Made by a program: the position numbers and the translations under genes. Below are positions 56,201 through 64,000 of a stretch of 64,000 bases of DNA, in pieces. This stretch comes from Aplectana chamaeleonis. Taxonomy: Eukaryota; Nematoda; Chromadorea; Rhabditida; Cosmocercidae. Below the pieces are notes generated by a model. It was given only the letters and a program-made list of their open reading frames with translations, was not told where the DNA came from and ran no database searches. Numbering within the stretch: the first letter of the stretch is position 1; every line of letters begins with the position of its first letter. The stretch lies in the NCBI GenBank assembly GCA_029168955.1, contig JAPDOI010000020.1, positions 1,148,501 through 1,212,500 on the forward strand. The letters run 5' to 3'.

Positions 56201-57482
56201 TCATACTCTGTGCTCCTCGTATACTTCTCTGGTAATCGCGATACATTATAACACTCTTCACCAATTCTCGATCACCTAATGATATCGCCTCATGACTGGC
56301 TGACCACATTCCTGGAAACAAAACGATTAAAGGCACAGTCCAACCTCAGAGGTAATTTTTGATATTATGGTCCGGTCGCCGCCTATGGCAACCCTGCCAA
56401 GCGCGAAATCTCAATTCGCTCAAATAAGCGAGAAAAAGTCAGGAAAAAATCGGCCACGCCCCCTTGAAAGAAAAAATGGGTAACGTCCACTGCCAGGTTT
56501 CCGACCTTAATAGGGAATAGACGCGCGAATGATTTTATTCGAAACCTATGTTTTACGATTTGTTTTCGGTCTGGATTTCTATTGTCGCCTGCTTCAGAAC
56601 GATGGCTGCGAATAACGAGAAAATACAGGCTCGAGACAACTCGTCCGCGAACTTCTAGCCGTTCAAAATCGAGATTTTTGAGAAGCCGTAACTCCATTCG
56701 TAGTGAGTTCTGAGCGGTTCTGGAGACAACATTGTGATCAGCGTGAAATTTTCTTCAAGATAGGCAGAAAAACGAGAAATCGATTCTGAGGTTGGACTGC
56801 GTCTTTAAAGGCAGGATTCACAATAAAAACCTTATTTGAGCACTCCTCGTGAGAATATAGTTTTGGTCACCAAAAAAGTTAATATATGTGACAAAACCCG
56901 GAGATTTGCGTAAAAAAACGCTCGAAAACACGGTGTAAGGGGTAATTACCGGTGTCGGTCGGCCCCCTAATTAACGATATTTTCATAGTTAAAAGTTGAC
57001 AAAACAGGCATTTATAGAAATCTCGATAATTGGGGCGGGCGGACACCAAGCAATAACTTGTTCCTGAGCCTTTTTTGCCTGAAGTTTTCATTTATTTTCA
57101 CTTTTGTTATGATCAGATCTACCTTTTCATGAGGATAGCACAACAACCGATTTTATCGAGAACCCTGCCGTTAATGAAGCAAATCTCCGTCTGCTAATCA
57201 CCTTTGTTTTGTGAATCCGCATTTGCTCCACGCTTAAGAAGCTCCAGTGCACACTGCTTGTGGCCCAAAGTTACAGCGAGCATCAGGGGAGTTCTGGAAC
57301 CATCATTCTGAGCTAACGGAACCAACTTGAACTCTAAAAAAATCGCCCACAAACCTCCCACGACAGTCCAACTTTTCCAATTCCGCCGACTCATTCTCGT
57401 CCAGAGCTTTCTTGAGCCCTTCAACATCATCCAGATAAACTAGTCTATGAAGAGGAAACTCGGACTCCAACCTGCGATTCAT
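32283..57482 (-). CDS. ANKRD13: ANKRD13-type ankyrin repeat / UIM protein
   Basis: Sixteen minus-strand exons, all in phase: 57482-57355, 57293-57202, 56311-56178, 52623-52534, 47061-46912, 46834-46761, 46701-46569, 46512-46429, 42332-42185, 42126-42044, 41986-41878, 39979-39891, 39833-39683, 35561-35433, 35339-35203, 32408-32283 (TGA); 618 residues, close to the ~590 of human ANKRD13A. The N-terminus holds ankyrin repeats ([56 protein letters not shown]). The middle matches the GPCR-chaperone-type domain ([54 protein letters not shown]). The C-terminus has four ubiquitin-interacting motifs: about 506-520, 548-563, 578-592 and 605-617, each with an E-rich start and an LxxAxxxS-type core. In vertebrates the family binds Lys63-linked ubiquitin on internalising receptors and acts at plasma and endosomal membranes; the same role here is inference. 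Start: first Met, with TTTAAACC upstream. Nine introns are only 56-93 bp; the rest are swollen by transposons. Confidence 0.96.
32544..32978. mobile_element. TTAA MITE, copy 7
   Basis: The left end AGGCAGTGTTCAATATAAA and the inverted right end AAGAACACTGCCT are flanked by TTAA (32540-32543, 32979-32982). The interior is collinear with 9435-9922. In ANKRD13 intron 15. Confidence 0.85.
33130..33200. repeat. Perfect hairpin, 21-bp stem
   Basis: CACCGCAGATCGTTGCGTAGG, a 6-base loop and its exact inverse occupy about 33139-33186. Imperfect outer pairing (GAGGTGGG near 33125 with CCCACCTC near 33200) extends the stem. In ANKRD13 intron 15. It could be a transposon end hairpin or a small-RNA precursor; neither is shown. 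Confidence 0.7.
33744..34177. mobile_element. TTAA MITE, copy 8 (second subfamily)
   Basis: Flanked by TTAA at 33740-33743 and 34178-34181; the ends AGGTAGTGAGCACGATAAA and TTATCGTGGACACTGCCA are inverted. The interior matches 7858-8295. It is inserted in a repeat with GCCAGCTGAATGCCAG-type words (33540-33735 and 34182-34290). In ANKRD13 intron 15. Confidence 0.85.
34500..34900. repeat. Dispersed repeat related to 22480-23020
   Basis: Shares GCGCTGAATCCGAATCTGGGG-like and ATTACTGTAGGTTACG-like words with the lipase intron repeat. No coding signal. Intron 15 of ANKRD13. Confidence 0.45.
35885..36930 (+). mobile_element. LTR retrotransposon debris with inverted LTR pieces
   Basis: About 36320-36470 contains a TATAAAAGG promoter-like box followed by AATAAACCCGTTCTTTGC, an LTR-like arrangement. 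The same 140 bp recur inverted at 36772-36925. Between them a plus-strand reading (about 36430-36770, one stop) gives a charged segment, then YVPGTSWQT and, out of frame, [11 protein letters not shown], resembling the start of a Gypsy-type gag. A possible primer-binding TGGCGATCAGG lies at 36466. Much is missing. In ANKRD13 intron 13. Confidence 0.5.
37110..37437 (-). pseudogene. LINE 3' fragment (family of 48.6 kb copy), minus strand
   Basis: Minus reading gives [30 protein letters not shown] and KSDVCPDCG, the C-terminal part of the LINE protein, ending in its (AAG)n tail at 37110-37125. It is cut at 37437 by a MITE. Confidence 0.85.
37438..37569. repeat. MITE with GGCCGGGATCATACT-type ends, copy 2
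   Basis: The left end AGTATGGTCGGTATCATACT and the right end AGTATGACCCCGGCC are inverted; the interior CGACGCAATGTTTACC and AAAATCGATATGG match the copies at 11186 and 42780. It lies at the junction of two LINE fragments. Confidence 0.6.
37570..38638 (+). pseudogene. LINE fragment (RT to C-terminus), plus strand
   Basis: Begins inside the RT domain at [18 protein letters not shown], then [10 protein letters not shown] (catalytic box), [31 protein letters not shown] and [13 protein letters not shown]. There are stops and frameshifts at 37868 and after 38240. It ends near CPDC, where the (GAA)n tract begins. Same family as the full-length copies at 48586 and 58032. Confidence 0.88.
38633..38887. 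repeat. (GAA)n microsatellite, about 250 bp
   Basis: Almost uninterrupted GAA triplets with a few GAAA and GGA variants. It joins the 3' side of a plus-oriented LINE fragment to an oppositely oriented one. The LINE family ends in an (AAG)n tail, so expansion of that tail is the likely origin. Lys-, Arg-, Glu- or Ser-only ORFs here are artefacts. In ANKRD13 intron 13. Confidence 0.95.
38888..39410 (-). pseudogene. LINE fragment, minus strand
   Basis: Minus reading from about 39400 gives [67 protein letters not shown] and [18 protein letters not shown], the region after the RT. The frame is open for about 500 bp, then runs into the GAA tract. Confidence 0.9.
40010..41848. mobile_element. Foldback (inverted-dimer) Tc1-like element
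   Basis: The ends AGTGCATATCAAAAC (right, inverted) and TAGGGCGTATCAAAAC (left) are flanked by TA (40008-40009, 41849-41850). The two halves are inverted copies meeting near 40800-40850, for example CAATTGGTGAAGATGCGCATC at 40704 against its inverse near 40890. A MITE (41308-41582) interrupts the right arm. ORF 40486-40785 reads a charged segment ([19 protein letters not shown]) that I do not recognise; its inverted counterpart is broken. The element fills ANKRD13 intron 11: exon 11 ends at 41878 and exon 12 begins at 39979. Confidence 0.85.
41308..41582. mobile_element. GC-rich MITE nested in the foldback element
   Basis: 275 bp flanked by TA (41306-41307, 41583-41584). The ends AAGTGTGCCCGAATGAGAAT and AGGTGCGTCCGAATGAGAAT (inverted) match over about 65 bp, through GGCGGCCC and GGCCGGCGTGC. 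The uninterrupted target can be read in the opposite arm near 40285. Overlapping ORFs at 41184-41658 are artefacts of its GC content. Confidence 0.9.
42420..42670. other. CG-rich non-coding block in ANKRD13 intron 8
   Basis: Contains GAATCGACGCTTG, TATCGTCGCGCGA and ATCGATAACAGCGC-type short inverted words, typical of the small MITEs here. Ends could not be fixed. Confidence 0.3.
42780..42925. repeat. MITE with GGCCGGGATCATACT-type ends, copy 3
   Basis: The left GGGATCATACTTCCCG and right AGTGTGATCCCGGCCTTA are inverted; ATATCGATTTTCGGTCGG and AATATTGCGTCGCGAC lie inside, as in the copies at 11186 and 37438. In ANKRD13 intron 8. Confidence 0.6.
43090..44580. mobile_element. Foldback mariner dimer
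   Basis: The ends TTGAATGCTCGTCAAAATTG and the inverse near 44580 start two arms meeting at about 43870. The plus-strand reading of the right arm gives mariner C-terminal residues, such as [13 protein letters not shown] and YITEQSYF near 44150-44215, with DYFLF-like sequence upstream. The left arm gives the same on the minus strand. The N-terminal catalytic half is absent. A GC-rich 180-bp insert (about 43155-43335) sits only in the left arm. In ANKRD13 intron 8. Confidence 0.85.
44605..44892. repeat. MITE with ~75-bp inverted ends
   Basis: GGGGCGGCATGCACGTACG..GCGGGTTAGGTTGGGGTTAGGC at left is inverted at 44815-44888. The interior is about 140 bp without coding signal. The TTAGGC word resembles the nematode telomere unit but occurs singly, as part of the inverted repeat. 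Confidence 0.75.
45690..46260. repeat. GTTACATGTAAC-rich dispersed element, copy 2
   Basis: AAGTTACATGTGACC, TAACATGTAACA and GCAACTT-type words flank a core (45880-46080) with TGTACGACGC and CCCAAGTTTGAGGCACTT, collinear with the core at 15795-15980. In ANKRD13 intron 8. Confidence 0.6.
47113..48550. mobile_element. Foldback Tc1-like element with split transposase
   Basis: The ends ACAGTATCGTTAAAAAG and the inverse of ACAGTTAAATTCTTG lie at TA sites (47111-47112, 48551-48552), with a 75-bp inverted segment GAACAAAAAAGGAATTGATG-like inside. The minus-strand reading (48069 to 47749) gives a transposase block with [10 protein letters not shown] (first Asp), [19 protein letters not shown] and onward, broken, to an FQQD-like region. 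The plus strand from about 48008 repeats the part from [12 protein letters not shown] through FVFQQDN (second Asp) to the C-terminal end. So two transposase copies face away from a shared centre near 48000. In ANKRD13 intron 4, directly before LINE copy A. Confidence 0.85.
48586..50183 (+). pseudogene. LINE A: 2A-like, PHD finger and endonuclease frame
   Basis: This frame is open from the 5' end of the element with no in-frame AUG before the zinc finger. GVERNPGP is at 48741-48764. The finger CATCG...[12 protein letters not shown]...FRCVLC (about 48785-48925) fits C4HC3. Endonuclease motifs: [31 protein letters not shown] and SDHVPVFV, in the right order. At 50141 a TTTTTC site marks the point where similarity to LINE B moves to the -1 frame; this frame itself stops at 50183. 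The element is dead because of later frameshifts, so it is called a pseudogene. Confidence 0.9.
50141..51994 (+). pseudogene. LINE A: reverse transcriptase and C-terminal zinc knuckle
   Basis: In the -1 frame from 50141: [59 protein letters not shown] (motif A Asp), [28 protein letters not shown] (motif C). A one-base indel near 51007 and another near 51430 break the frame. The C-terminal part from 51419 reads [29 protein letters not shown] and [17 protein letters not shown], stopping at 51994. Confidence 0.92.
53048..53805. repeat. 379-bp tandem duplication of a MITE-like unit
   Basis: Two units, 53048-53426 and 53427-53805, differ by only a few bases. Each begins AGGGTCAAGCGGAGC and ends CCCGCTTGACCCTG, so the unit has short inverted ends. 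Scattered related ends occur near 45030 and 55350. The identical 66-72 residue minus-strand ORFs inside are not credible genes. In ANKRD13 intron 3. Confidence 0.9.
54100..55400. other. Intronic, inverted CGCAGAGGGAGCGC blocks
   Basis: A block at 54225-54300 (AAGAGTCCAAATAAG-like, CTCCCTCTGCGTCTCTGACAT) is matched in inverse orientation at 54555-54625. Otherwise AT-rich with no coding signal. ANKRD13 intron 3. Confidence 0.4.
56331..56804. mobile_element. TTAA MITE, third type
   Basis: The ends AGGCACAGTCCAACCTCAGA and the inverse of TCTGAGGTTGGACTGCGTCT are flanked by TTAA (56327-56330, 56805-56808). The interior shares the general layout of the other TTAA MITEs (ACAACTCGTCC, GATAGGCAGAAAAACGAG). 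A second partial end (AGGCAGGATTCACAATAAA) follows at once at 56809. ANKRD13 intron 2. Confidence 0.85.
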
Positions 57483-58020
57483 GGTTTAAACCCTGAAAAC
57501 TAGGTTCTGAATGAATGCAAAAAGAAATTCAAGGAGGCTCCCCACGTTAGGAAACGACGCCGTCTGAAACGGATATAGTCACATATAAAGGATGTATGAA
57601 CATATTTTAGCGGGTGGTTAAACTAACCACTTGGTGTTGTGCAATCGCTGTCATATCACGCTACGGTAGAACCACGCCTATTTTTATTACGGAATTACAA
57701 AACTCAGCAGAAGTTGCGGTGAATGAGAAGCTAAATCAGATTTCGGCATAAGGATACATAGTATTGGGCGGCGCTATTACCTTAGTCGACCTATACATGG
57801 ACGGCTCTCCTCCCCCCCTTAATGTATAAAATTTCCTACTCACCGAGGAAAAGAACAACCCCCCCCCGTTCCTATTCAGCACTATGCCCAGATTAGGCTG
57901 AAACTTTGCTTTGGGGGAGTAATTACGGCTCTGATCACGAATCCAATGTATCTTCCCTTCAAGAAGGATTATACGGTGTACCCTACCGCAATTCTTCCAT
58001 TATCAACTACCGTCCACCAA
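57483..58020. other. ANKRD13 upstream region
   Basis: Between the ANKRD13 start codon and LINE copy B. There is a TGGTTAAACTAACCA palindrome near 57615 and C runs at 57815 and 57860. No clear TATA box or initiator was identified. The promoter presumably lies here, unless it lies beyond the LINE. Confidence 0.35.
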
Positions 58021-58066
58021 GGGTAATCATTGCTGCCGAGATGTCGTACGTTCGTGCCGTGGCAGT

Positions 58067-59631
58067 GTGGAGGAAAGAAGATCACCTCCGTGCAAACCGA
58101 CGTCAATCCCTCCGCGGAGAGGGTTTTTGTCATGGGAGAGGTGCTGGCTGGCTGCAGCTCTCCTGAGGATTCTTCTACAAATGGCCGGCGTCGAAAGGAA
58201 TCCAGGACCCGCGAAGAAGAAGAAGTACCCATGTGCCACATGCGGCAGAGATGTCAATTGGTATGGAACCAGCGTCCAATGTTTTGGATGCGAAAGGTGG
58301 GTGCACTTCTCTTGTTCGGGTCTCAGTTCTGTGAGGCACCACGATTCTTCCTTTCGTTGTATTGTGTGCTCCGCCTCCAGTAACTCAAATTCCTCATCTA
58401 CCAACCGCCCCCTATCTATTGTACACATCAATCTAAACGGCCTTCGGACCAAGCTTTCTGAATTATCTCTCTTTGCCCGTACTCATCACCCGGATGTTAT
58501 CATGGTCCAGGAGACCAAACTCTCTCCCTCTGCTACCTCTAGACATCCAAACATCCCGGGCTATACTGCATATCATACTCCCAGGTCATCTCAAGGAGGC
58601 GGAGTCTCTACTTTTGTTCTGTCCTCTCTTCCTCTCACATTATTCCAAACACTCCAGTGGATGGCACTCTCAGTACATCCCCATCCATCTACCTCTTAAA
58701 ACACCACTTTCTCTTTTTAATATATATATCCCTCCTTCTTCCTCTTGTCCCTCAACATACAATCCTATCCCCTTCTCAAGCAGCTGTATGACTGCTCTCT
58801 TTCTCCCTCAATTGTCTTTGCGGGTGACTTCAATGCGCACACGTTCTGCTCGTCGCTTGATTCTGATGCTAGAGGAGGTGACGTCGAAGAATGGGCGGAG
58901 GAGTGCGATCTGGTTATCTTAAACGATGGCCAGCCCACTCGTCTCCCTGCCAACGGCCGATCATCTAGCCCAGACATCTCCCTCGTCTCTTCCAATCTCT
59001 CTAATGCCTGCTCTTGGTCGACATCCACAACTCTTTCCAGCGATCACATCCCTGTCTTTGTCGATATTGATCTCTCTAACTCTCTTGCTCCCTATACAGG
59101 TGTTCGTCATCGTTCTTATCTTAATTTAGGCCTTGCAGACTGGAGCCTGTTCAGGAGGTTGCGCTCCGCCAAGCGGCTGATTATCCGTGGAATGGCGATG
59201 TACACCAGAAGGAGCGCCACCTATCTGATGCTATCTTGAAGGCTATGAAAGCTGCGATCCCTGAAGGCCGCGTAAAGACCTTCTTTCCCAATGTCACCAG
59301 GGAAACACTGCAGAAGATAAGGACAAGGGACGCAAAGAGAGCCGCAAATCATCTTGACCCAGACATCGCTGCGCTGGATGATGAGATCAGGAACGACCTT
59401 GACAGGCACAAGAAGGAAACTTGGGAAAAGTTCACTGAGAAGATGAACTTCAGAAATGATGCAGCAGCAACGTGGAAGGCCTTGAAAAGGATCTCCGGAA
59501 AGTTCACCTCCGCCGACAATTCCACGATTGAATTCGACGGCGGAGTCTTCAAGTCAGGGAAAGAGGCCGCAAATGCTCTTGGGAAGCATTTTTCATCACT
59601 AGAACCAAAAGAGAGAAACAGAACAGAATAA
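58067..59631 (+). pseudogene. LINE B: 2A-like, PHD finger and endonuclease frames
   Basis: GVERNPGP is at 58187-58210, preceded by an ATG (58181) that would start the protein only two codons before the motif. The finger CATCGRDVNW...CFGCERWVHFSC...FRCIVC follows. Endonuclease motifs [35 protein letters not shown] and SDHIPVFV are present across frameshifts near 58645, 58780 and 59155. The last block (59236-59631) ends in the same overlap with the RT frame as in copy A, at TTTTTC 59589-59594. Confidence 0.9.
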
Positions 59632-61446
59632 CTGTACGGGAACTCTGTAAGTTGCCTCTCATGGATGTAGATGATGCAGTCACGCCTGCGCAGGTCGAGA
59701 AGGCGATAAAGGAGATGAGCAACTCGAAGGCATTAGGGCCAGACGGTTTGAGCCCTGCAGTCCTGAAGAGACTGCCCAGTGAACTACTGCCCTTTATTGC
59801 TGACGTCATAAATACATCGTTTCGTACATGCATTTTACCCCAAAATTGGAAAGTGGCTCGTGTTATTCCACTGCCGAAGCCGGGAAAGTCACCATCCACG
59901 GCTAAAGGGTACCGGCCGATCAGTCTGCTCTCACCCATCGCCAAAATTGCCGAAAAACTGGTTGTGGAGGAGCTTGCCGAGCATAACAGCCAACAGCAGC
60001 ACCAACATGGTTTCCGTAAATTACATTCCACCACTACGGCCTTGTTGGAAATTGTGAGCTATGTGCTGGACGGCTTCAATGCCATCAAACCCCAACGTAC
60101 TGTTGGTGTGGCCCTCGACTTAACAAAGGCATTTGACACTGTCAATCTAGGCCTACTATCAGAGAGTCTGTTGAAGTCCACCATCAAGCCATGGCAGAAG
60201 CGGTGGATAACTGCCTTCACTAAAGGACGTCGGGCAAATGTGCTATTCCAGGGACATGTTTCCAATAGCATCCCCATCGCCGCTGGTGTCCCTCAAGGAG
60301 GAGTTTTATCGCCTGCACTTTTCAGTTTATATCTAGAAGATCTGCCCGTTCCCCCTCAAGACATCAAGGTCGTTGCATACGCGGATGATATTACTATTCT
60401 GTGCCGAGATCGCGACATTAAGGTAGCCACCAGTAAGATCAATGACTACTTGATCGAGTTGAAATGTTTCTTCGATCGCAAAATGCTCACAGTCTCTGCC
60501 TCCAAATCGTCCGTCACCGTCTTTTCCACTGATAATGCAGAGCACAGTGCCCATCCTATGGTTAAATGGGACGAAACTCAATTGCAGGCCACCCGATTCC
60601 CCAAGCTGCTTGGACTCGTGTTGGATCCTTCGTTGAAGTTTCATAAGAACACTGAGCAGAAGCAAGCCACAGTGAAAACAAGACTCAACGTCCTGCGTGC
60701 TCTCGGTGGAACGTCCTGGGGATGCAATAAAGAAACGATCCTGACCACGTATAAGGCTATTGTGCAACCCGCCTTGGAGTATGCTGCGCCAGTCTGGCAG
60801 CACATCGTGTCGGACACCTCTTGGTCCAAGCTGCAGCGCGTCCAAAATTGTGCTCTGCGAATTGCAACAGGCTGTTCCAAAAGCTCTCCAATAGAGCACT
60901 TACATGCCGAAGCTCGCATATTGCCAGTTAGAGACCACTGCCAACCCAGGCGCAAACAAATGTACATTAACATCGTGAAGCAGCCGAATCACCCTTCGCG
61001 AAGAGTACTAAACCCGGTGAGAGAGAGATGTATCAGAAAGCCTTTCGCTGATGCTCCGTCGAAAGTAGATGTGCAGAGATGGACCGAAGCACAACAAGAA
61101 CGCCTCCGTCTCTTGCGCGCGGAGCATACCCGATTCGTGAACGAACACTTGAGCAGAGTTGCCATAAACCCCATCCTGGGAGTCGCACCTCCAAAGGTCT
61201 CCGAGACAGAGATGGAACTTGGCAGGCGTGCCAGGTGCACCCTGCATCGTTACGCTGTGGACACTCCCCATGCTTATGTCATACTTGCATAGGATTGACA
61301 ACAGCAAACCTGACGAGTGTCCTGATTGCGGTAGTCAAGGGCATACTACTACGCACCTGTTCAATTGCCCGAAAAGACCGACTACATTGACGACAATGGA
61401 TCTGTGGACGAACCCAGTGCTAGTGGCCGAGTTTCTGAACCTATGA
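59589..61446 (+). pseudogene. LINE B: reverse transcriptase, nearly intact
   Basis: In the -1 frame from 59589 (FFIT..KR, TVRELCKLPLM), then [59 protein letters not shown] (motif A), [25 protein letters not shown] (motif C), [33 protein letters not shown]. It is open to about 61245, where a one-base loss shifts the end; the knuckle CPDCGSQGHTTTHLFNC is read in another frame, ending at 61446. All RT motifs look intact, so this copy may be young. Confidence 0.93.
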
Positions 61447-61497
61447 CAGAACCCCTCTCTGTGGCTGCAAAGAAGAAGAAGAAGAAGGGTAATCATT

Positions 61498-62099
61498 TGA
61501 AAAACAGGAAACATCTCAAAATCATGTTCCGCACCTCAGATAACCTCCAGGGGCGATGCCGGAACCGAAAATTTCTCTACCTTAAGAGTCAGAGAATTGG
61601 AAAACTCCAAATTTATTTCCCAAAAAAAAACTTCTGATAACTACAACTTTGCTAATCTTTTTTTGAAATTTTGAATATAATTTTTTCGTTCGAATGAACG
61701 AGTAGACTCAAAAAACCACTCCTCATTCGATTCAGATGAAAATTCTGGTACTTTTCGAGTTTTTTTTTCAATTTTCTAACCTGAACAGACCGAATTTTCA
61801 AAAATCAATTAAAGGGAGCAGACACGCTCAAAATGGTATCGATTTTATGACATAAATCAAAGATTTGGAGCTGGTTGTATTGGGAACTGACGAAAAAACG
61901 AACGAAAACTGTGTGCAAATAGAGGAATAACGGTTATTCCGTTATCGGGTGAAAGTGGACGAGTTTTACGGCGCGCGGTTGAAACAGCGAATATCAGCAA
62001 CAAAACGGTTGAGATAGAGAAGCCGATATACTTTTACAGCCTGTACTGGAACGTTCACCTCGTTGGAAGCATCAAAAACCAGCCAAAGGGACCGTATTA
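61498..62099. other. AT-rich spacer, nothing recognised
   Basis: Follows LINE B. Short ORFs on both strands lack known motifs. A GGTGAAAGTGGACGAG word is the only GC-rich patch. Confidence 0.35.
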
Positions 62100-62339
62100 G
62101 TACAGTTGACCGCAATATTAAAAGGACATGGTGCGGTTGCGGACTCGCACTAAAACTACGGTAGAATCTGGCACTTTGCCAGATTTCGTCATCGATCGGC
62201 GCCAACCAACGTCTGCTCACGAGAAAATCAGCTGTGGCGCCGATGGATGACGAAATCTGGCAAAGCGCCAGATTCTACCGTAGTTTTAGTGCGAGTCCGC
62301 AACCGCACCATATCCTTTTAACATTGCGGTCAACTGTAC
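62100..62339. mobile_element. Palindromic MITE with TA target duplication
   Basis: 240 bp flanked by TA (62098-62099, 62340-62341). The two halves are almost exact inverted copies (GTACAGTTGACCGCAAT ends, AAACTACGGTAGAATCTGGC inside) with a loop of about 35 bp at 62201-62235. ORFs with the same residues occur on both strands because of the symmetry. A Tc1/mariner-mobilised MITE is likely. Confidence 0.9.
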
Positions 62340-62619
62340 TATCAATCTGGACGAGTTTGTATTTTGGGGCGGGGTTGCAGAAGCTTAGGGGCGGGGTTGC
62401 AGAAATTTTTCGATTTGCATTGCTGAAATTTAGTAGCTTTGACTCGTTTTTGACGCTTCCAACGGCGTGAGCTGTCTACTAGGAGCCATGCGACTTCAGA
62501 AACGTAGTTATCTCAACAACTTTTTCGAGCGTTTCTGCTGCCTTTAAATCAATTCTTACTTATAATGCGCATGACCATACTCCCGAATGAATCGAAGATT
62601 TGTGACCGACTTGAATCCT

Positions 62620-64000
62620 AATTCTTCGTGAAATATTCGAATAGGTGAATATTCGAGTCACTCGGAAATTCTAATTTCAGTTCTTCTAAAAATACTTGGT
62701 ACCCGCTATAAAAGTCGTAATTTACATCATTCGAGGCACGATCGGTGCGCGCGATGCCTCAGCCTCCGTCTTTCCTCCGCTCTCTCACTGTCTCTAACCT
62801 CCGCTCCGCACCAACACGCGTAGGAACCATGTGAATTCCACCGTTCTTAGCCTGTACTTAAAGTAATTTTCTTTTAAAAAATTCGATTACAAACAGAGAA
62901 GTCAAGTTGTTGGTTTTTTTATCCGAATACTCGGTTCGTTCGAAAAATCGGAGAATTTAGTTTTTGACTACTTCCTCAAATACTCTGAAATATGTACTAT
63001 TCGAGAATAATAACTCGAATTGGATAAAGAAAGAGTTTCCAAATTTATTCACTTATTTGAAAATTTGATCAGCATTATTCGAGCCTATCTAATCAATACG
63101 AAACTTGAGGAAGACGCACTCTAATAATTTTATTTTGAAATATTTAAAAAGGTCATGTTCGAAATTTCAGTTTACTAAGAACTTCCCAATAAAAAATTAC
63201 TCGGAACACAAAAAAAAAGAATTTTTCAACAAATTATTCATCCAAAACTAGCATCGACATTGACAATCCGTCGATGCCGATGTTCAGTCGAACAACCCAA
63301 CAAACGAAAAATTCTCAAATTATCGAACGAAAAAATATTCAAGGACAAATAAATTGACACCATGAAAGCATCGATTATCCAACACTATAGAGAGCTAAAC
63401 TTCACACTAAATCGATATTTGTATACTAGAATGGAATATTATTTTGATAAATATTCGACTAGGACCAGGATCCCGTAAGCGTAGAAAATTTATATTTAAG
63501 ACTACGAAAATGCAAAAAAAACCGAGTTATTCGACAACTCGTTCATTCGAAAATCCGGAAAATCGAGATAGCCGAAAACTCGAATATTCGATGATTTAAA
63601 AAACCGAGTTTACCGACAACACGATTAATCGAAAATCTGGGATATCGAGTTAGTCGAAAACTCGTTTATTCGAAATTTTGAAATATCAAGATAGCCCAAA
63701 ACTCGATTACTCGAAAATCTAAAAAGCCGAGTTAGTCCACAACACTATTCTTGGAGAACCTGGGAAATGGAGTGAGTCGAAAACCCGATCATTCGCTAAA
63801 CCGAGTTAGTCGAGAACTCGCTCAATCGAAAATCCGAGAAATCGAGTTAGTCGAAAACTCGACCACTCGAAAACCTGGAAAATTGAATTAGTCGAAAACT
63901 CGAATATTTGAAAATCTTAAAAACCGAGTTAAAGGACAACCCGATTATTGGAAAACCAGGAAAATGGAGTTATTCGAAACTCGATTCGAAAATCTGAAAA
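62620..64000. repeat. ATTCGA-rich tandem array, running off the window
   Basis: From about 63520 the sequence is a run of about 12 units of roughly 40 bp of the type CGAGTTAGTCGAAAACTCG + ATTATTCGAAAATCTGGAAAA. Neighbouring units alternate between ACCGAGTT and TCGAGTT starts. Each unit holds the inverted pair CGAGTT / AACTCG. Degenerate ATTCGA words begin near 62620, so the array decays toward its left side. The right edge lies beyond 64000. Confidence 0.8.

Larger units (their letters stand above)
58032..61486 (+). mobile_element. Full-length non-LTR retrotransposon (LINE copy B)
   Basis: 3.46 kb, flanked by GGGTAATCATT at 58021-58031 and 61487-61497 (11 bp, possibly 13 with the A-rich tail). 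It has the same 5' start (GCTGCCGAGATGTCGTACG) and (AAG)n tail as copy A. The proteins are clearly homologous but diverged, so the two are separate insertions of an established family. It begins about 550 bp upstream of the ANKRD13 start, in opposite orientation. Confidence 0.95.

Noticed and set aside
61966..62470. Two ORFs with near-identical protein (DDEIWQSARFYRSFSASPQPHH) on opposite strands
   Set aside because: A direct result of the palindromic MITE 62100-62339, not a duplicated gene.

Overview
This is a TE-riddled piece of a nematode nuclear genome, most likely a rhabditid (clade V) worm; the species cannot be named from sequence alone. The grounds are a secreted class 3 lipase and a C-type lectin, both in the style of nematode gene families, many 56-93 bp introns with (T)nCAG acceptors and GTAAGT/GTGAGT donors, abundant Tc1/mariner elements and TTAA-flanked MITEs. 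No bacterial-type gene, rRNA or tRNA was recognised. Almost all long single-frame ORFs are transposons; the host genes are split into short exons that I assembled by reading splice sites and checking that codon phase is kept across every junction.

Three host genes are supported. (1) Plus strand, 4081-6952: the 3' six exons of a C-type lectin gene, probably of the nematode vWA + C-type lectin type; its 5' exons were not found. (2) Minus strand, 25927 to 14148: a complete seven-exon secreted class 3 (fungal-type) lipase of 302 residues with a full Ser/Asp/His triad and GATA motifs upstream. (3) Minus strand, 57482 to 32283: a complete 16-exon ANKRD13-type gene of 618 residues (ankyrin repeats, GPCR-chaperone-like middle, four ubiquitin-interacting motifs). 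All exons join in frame and none carries a stop, so these look functional. They are unrelated in pathway and show no operon spacing.

Layout. 1-3.1 kb: small inverted-repeat elements and a Tc1-like element nested in a repeat rich in GGCTATTT. 3.1-7.2 kb: lectin gene. 7.2-10 kb: TTAA MITEs and a mariner remnant. 10.6-14 kb: GC-rich MITEs and a 2 kb AT-rich palindrome. 14.1-25.9 kb: lipase, with introns holding a GGATCGC-motif array, a GTTACATGTAAC-rich element, a second Tc1-like element and MITEs. 26-32.2 kb: intergenic, with a MITE, a truncated LINE and a 150-bp tandem repeat. 32.3-57.5 kb: ANKRD13 gene, whose large introns hold LTR debris, LINE fragments around a (GAA)n tract, three inverted-dimer Tc1/mariner foldback elements, a full-length LINE and a 379-bp duplication. 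58.0-61.5 kb: a second full-length LINE of the same family. 62.1-62.3 kb: a palindromic MITE. 62.6-64 kb: an AT-rich repeat that becomes a tandem array running off the window.

The most unusual signals are in the LINE family (copies at 48.6-52.0 and 58.0-61.5 kb): a 2A-like GVERNPGP motif just before a PHD-like zinc finger, no upstream in-frame AUG, and in both diverged copies the same -1 frame change between the endonuclease and reverse transcriptase regions at a TTTTTC site. Also notable is the clustering of three foldback Tc1/mariner dimers in one gene, one of which makes up nearly an entire intron.
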